Below, piece by piece: positions 32,128 to 44,864 of a DNA stretch of 64,000 nucleotides. The notes beneath the pieces are model-generated. The model searched no databases and was not told the DNA's origin. It saw nothing but the letters and a program-made list of their open reading frames with translations. This DNA is from Pezicula radicicola. Taxonomy: Eukaryota > Ascomycota > Leotiomycetes > Helotiales > Dermateaceae. The position numbers were made by a program, and so were the translations under genes. How positions within the stretch are numbered: the stretch's first letter is position 1; each line of letters starts with the position of its first letter. The stretch is from assembly GCA_003008705.1 (NCBI GenBank), contig PDUO01000005.1, positions 995,997 through 1,059,996 on the forward strand, read 5' to 3'.

Positions 32128-33587
32128 ATGATCATCGAAGTTGCCCCCAAGGGAAAAGGCGACTTACTCATCAAAGTCGTGGAAATGGTACCACGCAGCA
32201 TGGAGGTAGCTAAAGAGCTCACAATGCGCGTCTCCAAAGAAGTACTTATCGCCAACTCGCACTCCATGGGAAGCCAACCTTCCTACTTCAAGACCATGTT
32301 CACCGGCCCCTTCAAAGAAAGCTCCAGCGACGAGATCACGCTAGAAGAAGATACCATCGCAAGTATGGAACTTTGGTTTCGAGTCTTCCATGGTGTTAAA
32401 GCACCCGATGGGTCCTACAAACTCCCAATCACTGAACTCTGGGAAATTATCGCAGCTGCTGAGAAGTATGGATTCGATATTACGATGCTAGTGGATTGGT
32501 TTCAGAGATACTGGAATAGGGTTATCAGGGGTAAACTTACCTTCAAACAGATGCGCCAGCTTCTTTTCCCTTGCCAGACCTTCCATCATGTCAATGCTTT
32601 TGCTTATTTGACTAAGCGCATGTCATTCGAGGCAGGCGAGGGCATGTATATTGGTGAACATAACCCAACACACCACAAGCATCTACATCTCGAAGGTCGA
32701 GTTATCCGTAAGTTTAGACTCCGCTTGAGCTTAGGTACCTATTTAAGTAGGCTGGAACTAACACACAAATTAAAGAGCAACTCAACGCAGCCAAAGGCAC
32801 CATTACCAAGCAAATCAAAGACGGTCTCCTATGCGTCACACAACCCTCAACTTTTTGCGAATTGAAGTGTGAGGCTCAGAAGGATTCACTCTGGGCATAC
32901 ATGAGCGCATTGGTACGTACCCAATTTCTTGGAGTAGAATTGTCCCTTCTGAGTCGATTACTCCTTGCTCCTAAATCATGTTTGAGTTAGCCCCAGAGAC
33001 ATTTAGAACAAGTAAACTAACCCCAAGTTTCTGACTATAGGAAGACACTGGCATCTGGCGATTAGCCTCCGGCTCTCACAATGACACCCATATTTCTAAC
33101 AAAGAGATTCTTGAGAGTGTAGGATGGGAGAACTGGAAATGCCAGGTGCCTAATGAAGCTTGCAGGTACTGCAAGGACCGACTCAGCGCAAAGCGTGTCA
33201 AGGATTTTCAGAGGAAGATTCTTAATTACTGGCAGGTACGTACGATTTACAGATACGTCTACCCCCTTTAGCTGATTCAATACTGATGCCTTTTAGGGAA
33301 TATGTCTTGACTGCATGCATCTATCTGAAGATTATGACGAGGATTACCATGAACATTTCGAACGCCGCGAAAGTCCTCAACCCCAGAAGATTTGGCACAA
33401 GAACACCGAACATCAAATGCAACATGAGCGAAACAGCCGTTACCATTCTCTCATGGCACGTCCTCAGGAAACGAGTGTCTTCATGAAGGAGACAAAGTTG
33501 AAAATTCGACAGAAGATAAAGGATGCCCGCGAAACAGAAGCTCTCTCTCAGTTGGAACGTGATATGGGACAGTCCCTGCGCTTTTGA
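32128..33587 (+). CDS. BTB/POZ domain protein
   Basis: Fungal BTB protein, possibly a Cullin-3 adaptor or scaffold. Exons are 32128-32707, 32776-32912, 33041-33235, 33297-33587; 400 aa. The BTB fold covers about residues 25-125 (LIANSHSMGSQPSYFKTMF, then an acidic strand and GVKAPDG). The middle is helical. Near residues 283-320 two CxxC-type pairs (CRYC, CLDC) separated by a basic helix could bind zinc, a pattern recurring in fungal BTB families. The C-terminus is charged with a possible coiled coil. Specific role unknown. Confidence 0.8.
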
Positions 33588-34732
33588 AAACCCACCGTTA
33601 TGCACGGTATGTTCCGTTGGTATGACCTCCAATCTTGCTATGACTGAACTTAGCTCGATGACTTGAGGCTAACAATCCGCAGGCTCGATTTCTTCAGGCC
33701 TACAGAGCCCAGACCTGATTGAGTGCTTCACAAGTTTCTTTCGTTGCTGTCAGAGTATCTCAATATGCACATATTAGAGGTGTAGCGAGGTATAGCCTTA
33801 TGAATCTGTGTAACAGATTTTGAGAGGTAGTGCTTTTGTAAAAAAAAAATTCATCGAAATGGAGGATAGTGACGTCGTCCACAGCGGCGAAGAACGTGAT
33901 TTGTTCAAACTCGTTGAGATTCCGAAGAACTTGATGAGCAGCTGTCTTCCAACGATGATGACTTCGAGGACTCCTACACTAGTCATAAGTGTGTTATGGA
34001 CAGGGACGATGATGACTCTGTAGCAAAGGGGTAGAATTCACCGGACGTCCACTTGTCCCCGTCCATTGACATTGTTGACATTCATTATCATGGCCTTGCG
34101 GACTTGAACTCTTCACTTTCGTAGCAAAATATCGTTGCTTAGCTAGATAGGCAATAAAACATCATGGACTAATTCCATTCCGTAGTGATTGAAGCTCAAT
34201 CTCTTCCATCATTAACACGTGTAAATCCTAAAGAAAGTGGGACGATAGCAGATTAACAAGATATAAAGCTAGCGTCAAAATCATCTTATACCCTAGAATG
34301 AAGGCCTAGAATGAAGGCAAGTCCAATTTAACGGTCGAAAGGAAAATATCACTACTCGCTAAAGCAGTAAAATACACCAACACCGGAATTGGTGCAAGAA
34401 TTAGGACAAGCCATTTCATAATAGAAACTAAGGATCTCAATTGATCGTTTCATATAGCACACAAGCAATAACACCACTAGTAATTATGTATCCCACGAGC
34501 TTTTGCTTTATACCTTTGACAGTCTTGACATTCTCGACGAACCGTAAAAGTATTTCATTCAGAAATCCTAGATCAAACAGATTTCATAAGAAGAGTTCAA
34601 AGCCGTCGTAATAACGCTCTTAAGCATGCTAATTTCCACTTCCAGGTGCATCGCTAGCCCAGTAAACTCCAAGCTCCTAGAATGCTACCAGATACTTTTG
34701 GCCTAATCTTACATAACCTAGATCCTATCTCG
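33588..34732. other. Intergenic
   Basis: Convergent gap between the BTB gene and Ctk1. It is moderately AT-rich between about 34140 and 34640. Short frames at 33798-34023 show no coding features. AATAAA-like signals lie near 34150. Confidence 0.45.
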
Positions 34733-37700
34733 TCATCTTGCAGATGGACCTGGCAAGGTCTCCGTCTTGGGAACAGGAAGACTCGGAGGGCCCATTTGTA
34801 TCCGTTTTGCGTCTCCCTGTGCCGGTTCTTCTGATGGCCGTTTCTTCTCTTTTTCAGACGTCTCCTTGGCCGCTGCTGCTTTCTGCGCTTGTCGCCGGGC
34901 TTCTTTATCTTTACGTTCATTTTCTTTTCGCAGAGCTTTGGATTCGAATTCATGCCAATCACCTTCCAGTTTAGAAAGTCTGTGATAATGTTAGTAAATT
35001 GTTATTCCAAGTCTGGTTGCACGTGAACTTACTCTATCGCCTGTTTGGGTGCTGGCTGCTCCGTAGTGAAATAGGGGTGCTCTAGAACGTCAGAGGCAGA
35101 TGGGCGCTTGACAGGGTCATATTGAAACATGGCCTCCAATAGCTCGTACGCAGCCGGAGTAACCTTCTCTCTGTATTTATCCGAAAAGCAGTTTGCTCTC
35201 CTCGCTGTGGGTCTCAGGAGCTCAAACCAAGCCATATCGACGAGACCTGGCCAATCCTGTTTGTTTGGTGTGCCCAGAATGGCGTATATCTTCTCTAGTT
35301 GACTAATCTCGCCACCATCACCTGGAAAAATTGCATGCCGAGTGAAAATCTCAACGAGAACACATGCTGCGCTCCAGATATCGACAGCAGGGCCGTACTG
35401 GGTCTCTCCAAGTAACAGTTCTGGTGATCGATACCAGATGGTAATGACTCGATTCGTATAGTCCAATTGTCGTCGTTTAGCGTAGAATCGAGCGAGTCCG
35501 AAATCCGCAAGCTTCAATTGCCCTTCGTTGCTGACAAGAATGTTGGCAGCTTTGATATCTCGATGAAGAACGCCACGTCGATGGAGGTAGTCCAAACCCT
35601 CGAACATTTGTTTCGCAAGATGTTTCTTATGAGAGGGTTCCAGCTTGAAGGTTGGATGATTAAGCAGGCCGGTAAGATCATGAGACAGGTATTCGAAGAC
35701 CATGAAACAATCATTCTTCTCAACCATAACTTCCTGCAAGTTAACAACATTGGCGTGCTTCAAAGATTGCAGTAGCTTGATTTCTCGCACTGCTGTAACT
35801 GGAAATCCATCGCGCTCGCCTTCCATACGAATCTTCTTCAAAGCCACAAGGTTCTTCGTGTAAACATGCACAGCCTTGAATACCTTGCCGTATGTTCCTG
35901 AGCCAACCACAGATTCATTTCCAGGCTTCCGGTAGTATACAGAATCAGACTTTTTGAGATCATCGGGTAAAGTTGGCCGTTGCTTCATTCGCTTCATAGT
36001 CTTCTTGACTTTGCGCGTTACTGGTGGAGCTGGCTCTCGGAAGTCTTGTCGTCTGGCGGAAGCTGGTTCAGTAGGAACGCTTCGTGATAGTGGACCGCGA
36101 GGACGATCGGGACTCAATTGGACATCAGGTCGTCGTGGCGGTCCTGCACTGAGCTTGGAGGATATTTCAGGTTTCGGTGTTGTAGCAGCTTTCTGCGGAC
36201 CCTTGAAAGCAAAGCTAAACTTGTTGGGATTCTGTTGACTCTGTGGCCCGGTCGGTATCGGCCTACTTGGAGGTGGCATTTTCTCGTCGTCATTCTTCTT
36301 GCTGGTATCTTCCACTTGTAAATCCTTAGACGGACGGAACAAATCCTCGTCTTCTTCTTCCACTGGAATAGGCGGGGGTGGAGGAGTTGGATTAGCTGGT
36401 GCCTGCTGATATGGCGGCTGTGGAGATGCATGTTGTGGGGTAACGTTCCCAGAATGACGACCCCCACCCTGGTTTCCTCCAGCATTCCAATGAAGGTTTT
36501 GGAAATGACCACCTCTACCTCCTCTATGATCGCCTCGACCTCCACGGGGATTAAAATGGTTTCCACGAAACCCTCGTTGGTTCCCTCGAAAGTTTTGCTG
36601 GGGATAAGATTGATGCATTGGTCCAGTAGGTGGAGCTTGATATGGAGGAGACTGAGCTTGATTGCCATAGTAGTGGCCTTGTGGTCCGGTGGGAGGAGAA
36701 TAGCTAGGTTGTTGATAATTTTGTGGGTATTGACTACAGGTTTGTTAGTGCAATTGGAAAGAATTAAAAATGGGGAACGCCTTACGGTTGTGGAGAATAT
36801 TGTTGTTGGGGCTGTTGGTAATATGGAGATTGCACTTGTGGAGAGCCGTGATGCGAGTGCGGAGTTACGTGCTGTGGTGATTGAGAGTACCTGGGGTCAG
36901 GTCCTTGGTTATATTGTGGCTTTAATGGGAAAGCGGCTTGCATCTGGTGATGAGGATTGTAGCCTTGTTGACCTCCATAATAACCTCTACCCGACATTTT
37001 GACTTCAATGCTGTTAGCACCCGATGCCGCCGTTGAAGGTCTTCCTCCAGAAGATCTAGGGCGCTTAGAATCAGAATGATAGTCGTCACGCGGTAGCTTT
37101 CCTGACTTTTCCCGACTTGGAGATGGAGGACCTTTGGCACCCCTGGGAGCACGTGGTGATGATTGCCGAGAACGATTCGGGCGTTCGTAACGCTCAGAAC
37201 GGTCGAAATGAGCAGGTTCTCGTATATCTTTCGTAGAGCGGCCCCTTCTATCCTCCTTATCTTTTGATCTGCTGAACGGGGATACGTCTCGTACTTTTTG
37301 TGACCTCGCTGGACTGTAAAGAGGACTACGGTCGCGTTTCACTGACCCTATCTCCCGGCGAGCACCTGAATTTCGCCTTGACGTGTCGTATTTGTCCCGC
37401 CTTGGAGATAGTGAGCGTTCGCGTTTATCTGAGCCGCCAGGATCTCGATGGCTCTTGGTCCTGACTTCACCGCGTGTTTCTGAGCTCCCGTAATCGTAGG
37501 ATCGCTTTCGGGGTGGTAGCGGAGAAGAAGCTCGTGGTTTTCGGTCGTGTCGTGAGGCAGCCGACGACCCTTTCTCAGGTCGCGTCGGACTACGAAATGA
37601 ATCTCTTCTCGATTTCTTGTGATGACTTCTGCTGGGCGAAGGGCTCCTGCTCTTGCGACGTTTACTCGACGATGGCGAATGGTGTGAGCTACGTTTTGGC

Positions 37701-38050
37701 TTGTCAGAGCCTCGTGTGTCAAGCAACTCTCTTCCTCTGTTTCTCTCGCGAACCTCCTCTCGTTCTCTTGACTCCCTCACAGGTGATCGAGATAGTCTCC
37801 GTCTCCGCTCGGGAGTGCGTTCGCGTGGTCTCTCGTTATGTCTCGACTTGATGGGTCCGCGTTCAATCGGCTTCTCGTCCTCAGGTGGAGGGCGACGGGG
37901 CGCTGGCGATCGAGATCTTCTTGGGCGGTTCACTCCGCGATCAACTCTACCTCTATCTCTGCGGTCGTCACCGTGGCTCCAGCTGTCTTTCATTGCGACA
38001 TCTCGCGGGGGTGGTTGTTGAGGTGAAAAAGGGCGACCAGGACGAGGCAT
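34733..38050 (-). CDS. ctk1: CTD kinase catalytic subunit (Ctk1/Lsk1/CDK12-like)
   Basis: Cyclin-dependent kinase that phosphorylates Ser2 of the RNA polymerase II C-terminal domain during elongation. Three exons on the minus strand: 38050-36786, 36733-35033, 34979-34733; 1070 aa. The chosen start is MPRPGRPFSPQ; an upstream in-frame ATG (38254) would add a hydrophobic stretch unlike the family. About residues 20-340 are Arg/Ser-rich (RS-like), about 400-560 Gln/Pro/Gly-rich, and about 690-985 the kinase: glycine loop GSGTYGKV, VALKKI, HRDIKAANIL, DFGLA and YTNRVITIWYRSPELLLG. The C-terminal helix is charged (last exon). It would act in the nucleus with a Ctk2-like cyclin and Ctk3. The long N-terminus is larger than in yeast but usual in filamentous fungi. 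Confidence 0.92.
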
Positions 38051-39970
38051 CGCAGCTATCTGGCAGTGCTGCGAGGGAAAACCGAAGTGGCGCTTGGTTT
38101 TTGGACTAAGCGAATCTGGAATAGACCAACCAGGACGCAGAATCTTCGAAGTGATAAGAGAGCAAAGAGCCAAGAGCAAGATGTACAACAAAATAGAAGA
38201 AATAATCGAATCGGTATGGTTACCTCTGGACGACTCTGATGAGTGACTTACCACGGACGAGGTTGGTGAGTTGATGTCGTGCGCTCTGCTGAACCACGAC
38301 AGACGGATTGCGAATATGCGATATGCGGCTCTGCCACTCTGCCAAGTACTACCCCGAATTTATATCCCCACTCCTTCTGCACCATGATTCCATGTCATTC
38401 AGGTCACGCAAGGAAATCACTCTATCTAATATGAGCTGCGTCAAAAAAGAAGAGCAAGGCCATAAACAGGGACGACACTCCAAAGCATTCCCAAGAACCC
38501 CAATTAAAGCTGAGTCAATGCCACAGCAAAGGATATGGCGGAGCCTCAAAAGCGCAACGTAGCCTTCGTTTTGTGAGAGATCTGCTCCAAGTTGCCTGAC
38601 GCCCACCAGAATCAAAAACGACGCCGTTGATCATGATGGCTTTTGGAGCGTTTCGATATGGCCGCCGCACGCCCGTTCATCCGTCAAGCAGAGAGAGACC
38701 GTGCGACCCAATTGTGAGTCGTTGCTCACGCCCTAACCTCCATGGTAAAATGTAAGAAATGGCAAGATGCCAGGGGAGCTTGATAGTCTCTTGCTCTGTA
38801 CTAGTTATGCTTTCGCTATATTCCGAGTAGAGCCTCGTAGCTCTTCCATGGAAGGGTCATCGGCCTGTTCATGGCTTCACGGTGCCTCAGCCAAGATTTG
38901 AGTAGAATGCCAATATACAAAACAAGCCAAAGCAGTGGCGCGCAGTACCTCGCGGTATCTGGCTCCAAGTAAAGATATACCGGTATCGCACCAGCTCGGT
39001 ATAATTGCAATAGCATGCTGTGGTCTGACGGTCATATCGCAGCCTCGAAGGGCTTATTGGCGTTCAAAAATTTAGGCATGTTAGTTAGAATAGGTATGGC
39101 ACACGCATACCAAAGATCCCCTTCGTGTGCCAGATAAAGCTCTTCGACTGTGAATCCAAAGATGGGTTTTTTTCATCAAGAATAAGCAGGAAAGTTATCA
39201 CTTGTGATGCCGCCCCAATCGACCGTGCCTGCTGCAGTATCGATACTTTGCAAACACTATGCATCCCAGACCATCACATTTGAGGTGCCTTTTCCTTGTA
39301 ACAATTATGCTCCTGTATGTAAGCTGAAGGTGAAGTGGTGGGTTCCAATTATTCTGAATGGAAGATGGTAATGGCGCACTTCGAGGACTGTGAAGGGGTG
39401 GCGCCTAATTATCCCTCACCACATCGACATCCCGCACAAACCATCTTCGTATCTCCAAAAACAACCAGAATGTTCCTGCGTATTAAGCATAATAACTATA
39501 GCAGAGCTTGCGATGTACTTGAGATAGTCGAACGCTTCTGAGTATGTCGATCGCTGGTCGTCTCCTCCCTGGTCGTAGCGGGGCGCGTTGGAGCAGTGAG
39601 ATGAGCGGTTCTCGCAGTATTTAAAAGATTCATTAAGAAAGTCATCGAAGGAAAGATTGCGATAATATATGCATGCAGCTGTCATCTCTTTTGGGGGCAG
39701 CCGTAACCATCGCTGGATGTACAAGCCAGCAGTGTGGTTTGTTGAAGTCTGCGAAGTCTGTCATGTTGTGTGGCTTGCAAGTACAAAAGCACTCTAGCGT
39801 TCTCAGAAATACGCTTGAGCGGCAGAGTCACGTGTGATTTCAGTGAGCCCGCAACTTCCAGTTGACTTCGAGCTATTTCGCCTCATAGTACTTATCAACT
39901 TCAGAGAAATAATAGGAACAGCGTGTTATTAATTTGGGCTTTAAGACCGTTTTTAATACCTAAATATCTA
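38051..39970. other. Intergenic
   Basis: Divided between the Ctk1 promoter (to about 38600) and about 1.3 kb without recognisable features. Small frames on both strands (38308-38562, 38816-39016, 39335-39541, 39416-39724) show no domain or start context and are not called. Confidence 0.4.
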
Positions 39971-40294
39971 TTAAAATAAGAGGGCGACTTGACTATTACA
40001 CTTACTTGGCTCGAGTATCTTGAAGTCTAAAGCTAGAAATGCCTCAAGTATTGCTTTTTCCTTTTGATGCAAATTGCAAAGACTTTTGTTTCTTAATTTA
40101 CTAGTGTCAGATTTGCTATCAGCCAGAAATAAATCAAGCAACTCAAATCCAGTATCCCATAACATTTTTGCTATTGAGATCTGATCTAAAGCACACTTGA
40201 CGTCAAAGTTATCTAGGCATTCAGTGATATCCATACCCATACAAGAATCATCTCCAGTTTCTTCCCTCTTGATCACCTTATCCTCATTAACCAT
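39971..40294 (-). CDS. Hypothetical 107-aa ORF overlapping the next gene's stop
   Basis: Minus-strand frame starting MVNEDKVIKREE at 40294; its ATG overlaps the last codons of the F-box-like gene (stop at 40287). The product is acidic at the start, has several Cys and Leu-rich helices, and ends near an AT-rich stretch. It could be a separate small gene, the former C-terminal extension of the upstream gene after a frameshift, or chance. No family is recognised. Confidence 0.3.
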   Translation of the reverse strand: MVNEDKVIKREETGDDSCMGMDITECLDNFDVKCALDQISIAKMLWDTGFELLDLFLADSKSDTSKLRNKSLCNLHQKEKAILEAFLALDFKILEPSKCNSQVALLF

Positions 40295-41741
40295 TCATCA
40301 AAGTATTTCCCTGCTCATCCCTCGACTCATCCTGATCTTGTTGGCCCAATTTTCTCCTACCATTCAACCTATCATCTCTACTCTTCGCCAGTTCGTCCTC
40401 ATCATCACTCATATACTTCTCCTCAGCAGTAGCCGGTGTATTCTTACCCGTGATCGTGTTGACATAGCCATAGAGCATCATATTCATGATCCAGTTCTTA
40501 AAATCCAATCCTCGCCTAACAGCCTCTCTTGGTACCAGCTCATCAATCCTAGCCAAATGACCTCGTCCCTTACCCCAACCCTCGAGATGACCAATTCCAA
40601 TTTCTGCAGGTGGAATGTCAAAGATTGGCATGTGCTCATGTTCTTCGCGAACCTTGTACGCATATCGGATTCCAGCTTTGACGACCTCGACCCTACTCGT
40701 GAACATCGTTCGCTTCAGCGCCTTGCACAACGGCGTCAAACCTCTCTGGCCCAGTAAAAGTTTTCGCATAGTTGCGAGAGCAGGTCCTTCAACAGGGTCA
40801 TTGAAACGCATATCAAGCTTGACAAAAAAGAGTTGCATGTTAAAGAGGTCCTTGTCGGTGAAGAAGTTCTCGTTGTGCAACATCCAAGCTCGGTGGGCCG
40901 TAGTTGACACATCCATTACTAGCCATACCTTCTTGAGAGTGATACTTGTATCTGGTGGCGTGCGGTGTCCCTTACGTGCCATGCAAGCGAGGATATCACG
41001 GACTGTGTTCTCGCGGTGGGCGACCATTTGAAGCCAGCGAAGGCTGGGCACTTGGCGGATGGTGGCGGGCTTACTGGGAATTGTGCGGCCACTCGGATCA
41101 GGAATGGTAAGTGGTGCGTACAGGTTGAATCGGAAGATCTTAGAGCCTTCAGGTGCTTGATATCGAGCACAGAGTTTCATGCAGTGTGTAAAGTGACCGT
41201 TGAGTATCATGTGTACATCCTTGGATATGGCGTAGAGGGAGACAAGGTCTTTGGGTCGTATGCGTGCAGCAAGCTCCATGATAAGTTCTGGTGCATACGA
41301 AAGGCTACCAAAAAAGTCGCGCTGATGGTGTATAAGGCGACTCTCAGTTTTGGGCATTGCAACGCCAAAATTTCCAGGTCCTCCCAAGGCATCTAGCACT
41401 TCCTTGGTTGGTAGAATGCCACATCCTTTGATTTCTTCATCGGAAATCTCCCGGCGTGCCTTGTCTGCAGCCTGCTTATCTGCAGCATACTTAGCTTCCA
41501 GAGCAGCAGCTATTCCAGCTTCGTCAGCCTTCTTAGCTTTCAACACAGTATCTGCTTCAGCCTCCAGACAAGCCAGCTCCTCTTCTTGACCTGTAGCTGC
41601 TTCATTCTGATCTCCATCGACATTTTCTTGAGCTGACAAGCGTACACTGCGTACAACGTCTTCCACCCGACCTAGCATTTGTTCAGCCCACTCACGGCGA
41701 GCCTCTTGCGAATTTCCTGCACTGGGTGTATTGGAATCCAT
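40287..41741 (-). CDS. Conserved fungal F-box-like protein
   Basis: Single-exon 484-aa protein; the start MDSNTPSAG is chosen because the upstream in-frame ATG (41871) adds a non-conserved leader. Residues about 20-120 are a charged, Ala/Glu-rich helical region. Near residue 150 (LSYAPELIMELAARIRPKDLVSLYAISKDVH) there is an F-box-like helix pair. The body (VPSLRWLQMVAHRENTVRDIL, WLVMDVST, ENFFTDKDLFNMQLFFVKLDMRF, RKLLLGQRGLTPL) matches a widespread family of uncharacterised filamentous-fungal proteins. Probably a substrate receptor for an SCF ubiquitin ligase, by inference. The C-terminal tail is acidic and polar. Confidence 0.75.
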   Translation of the reverse strand: MDSNTPSAGNSQEARREWAEQMLGRVEDVVRSVRLSAQENVDGDQNEAATGQEEELACLEAEADTVLKAKKADEAGIAAALEAKYAADKQAADKARREISDEEIKGCGILPTKEVLDALGGPGNFGVAMPKTESRLIHHQRDFFGSLSYAPELIMELAARIRPKDLVSLYAISKDVHMILNGHFTHCMKLCARYQAPEGSKIFRFNLYAPLTIPDPSGRTIPSKPATIRQVPSLRWLQMVAHRENTVRDILACMARKGHRTPPDTSITLKKVWLVMDVSTTAHRAWMLHNENFFTDKDLFNMQLFFVKLDMRFNDPVEGPALATMRKLLLGQRGLTPLCKALKRTMFTSRVEVVKAGIRYAYKVREEHEHMPIFDIPPAEIGIGHLEGWGKGRGHLARIDELVPREAVRRGLDFKNWIMNMMLYGYVNTITGKNTPATAEEKYMSDDEDELAKSRDDRLNGRRKLGQQDQDESRDEQGNTLMNG

Positions 41742-42553
41742 TTGTGCTGAATAGCCGTGAAGAGATAAATAACTTGCCAGGTAGTGTTTTTCGGGTTTAG
41801 CTAGTAATTTTGTTCTTGTAGTGTTGGATGTCTTATTTTCCTTTGTTGTGGGTTGGTGTAAGTAAACAAACAAAAATGAGCTCTACGAAGCCGAAGTGAA
41901 TTTAGACCAGGCTCAGTTTCACAGCCTCAGTCTATTGTAAATATGACGTTTCCTATCTAGCTTCCGATAAAGTTTCCTAGCTTCTTTGTTCTGCGTATCT
42001 TTGTCGAGTATTTAAGAACCTATTCTTATCACTTGTTCAAGTACATCCCTTTCAGGGAAGTAATGGTTCTAACATTGTTTGCCGCTGGTATTTACTCTCT
42101 TTTTTTTGGAAGGGGGAGGAGATGGCCGCTTGACCTTAAGGGCTCACAATAACAGTAGTTGAAATGTGAACCTTGAAAGGCTTCTAGAACTGCGGCTTTC
42201 AAACCCATCAAGTAGGGGAAACAGTCGATTTGGGACTCGCGTTGCTATACATATTACTACAAGAACTACTCAGACTGTTAAAAAGGTAAAGCATAATCTC
42301 AGTTGACGAAGCAATGAAAGGTTCTCGAACACATAAATGGCAACTCATCGTGGATATGAAAGAAGCATGACATACCGACTTCCACACTATCGTGCATGTA
42401 AGCTCACAACATCATAGTCACTGGACCTCCATAAATGATTGTCATTATTAACCTATAACGCCAATGCATCTAAACTCCTTTCCCGCCGTACGTATGTAGC
42501 AAGTCTCATCGCCGGGTATTTGAAAAATCATGCAAAATTTTGTTTGCCCCTTT
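41742..42553. other. Intergenic
   Basis: Promoter of the F-box-like gene and 3' flank of Hat2 (minus). Nothing else recognised. Confidence 0.5.
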
Positions 42554-44248
<1,695 letters not shown>

Positions 44249-44864
44249 TGTCAAACACTGTTCCGACCAAAAGATTGGCTCGGGTGCAATCACAAAGACA
44301 AACGGTGTTGTGAGGCGCAAAGGTTGTCGTGTAGATAGATAAGCTGCAGGGCGCAAGACAATCGGAGGTGAAGTCTTCAAAGACGACGCGCTCAGGTCAA
44401 CTCAAATCGCGTCGTAAAGTGGCTCGCTACAGTAGTACCGAGTAGAGTTAAAGCTTGGCGCTTCGCTCGCTCACTCGCTCACGCTTCAGCCTTTTGCGCC
44501 TCTTGGGGATTTGCTTGCAGGGATTTACTAGCGCATCTCGCCTGAGAGTGAGCGCCTGAAATCAACCTCGTAACACCGAGCCTCGCCTTGTGCCTTCGAA
44601 GATCAAGAATATCATCACGATCACAAAGGCCGCTCACCACGCAGAGATTCTGGGGACGTAGAAAGGGTATTACTTGAGAGAGGAGGCGCGAAACGAAGAC
44701 ACAAAGAGCAGACGAGCAGAAGAGCAGAAGACATATAAATCCTTCTTGCATTATTAGCATTAGCACCTTCGCGGTAAAAGCAAAAGTGCTCCCCACCACA
44801 ACTCACCAACCATCACAATCAACGCATCGTCGCCCAGCGCGCGCTCACTGCGCTTTCTATCGCC
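44249..44864. promoter_or_regulatory. Divergent Hat2/Xrn1 promoter region
   Basis: 616 bp between divergent housekeeping genes. It contains a GCTCGCTCACTCGCTCACGC stretch near 44466 and a pyrimidine/purine-rich core close to each start. No other gene is supported; the minus-strand frame at 44479-44799 appears to be chance. Confidence 0.4.

Noticed and set aside
34654..34962. Separate minus-strand 102-aa basic protein
   Set aside because: It is the last Ctk1 exon region read in the wrong frame.
36114..36668. 184-aa minus-strand ORF inside Ctk1
   Set aside because: Alternative frame of the Gln/Pro/Gly-rich N-terminal part of Ctk1.
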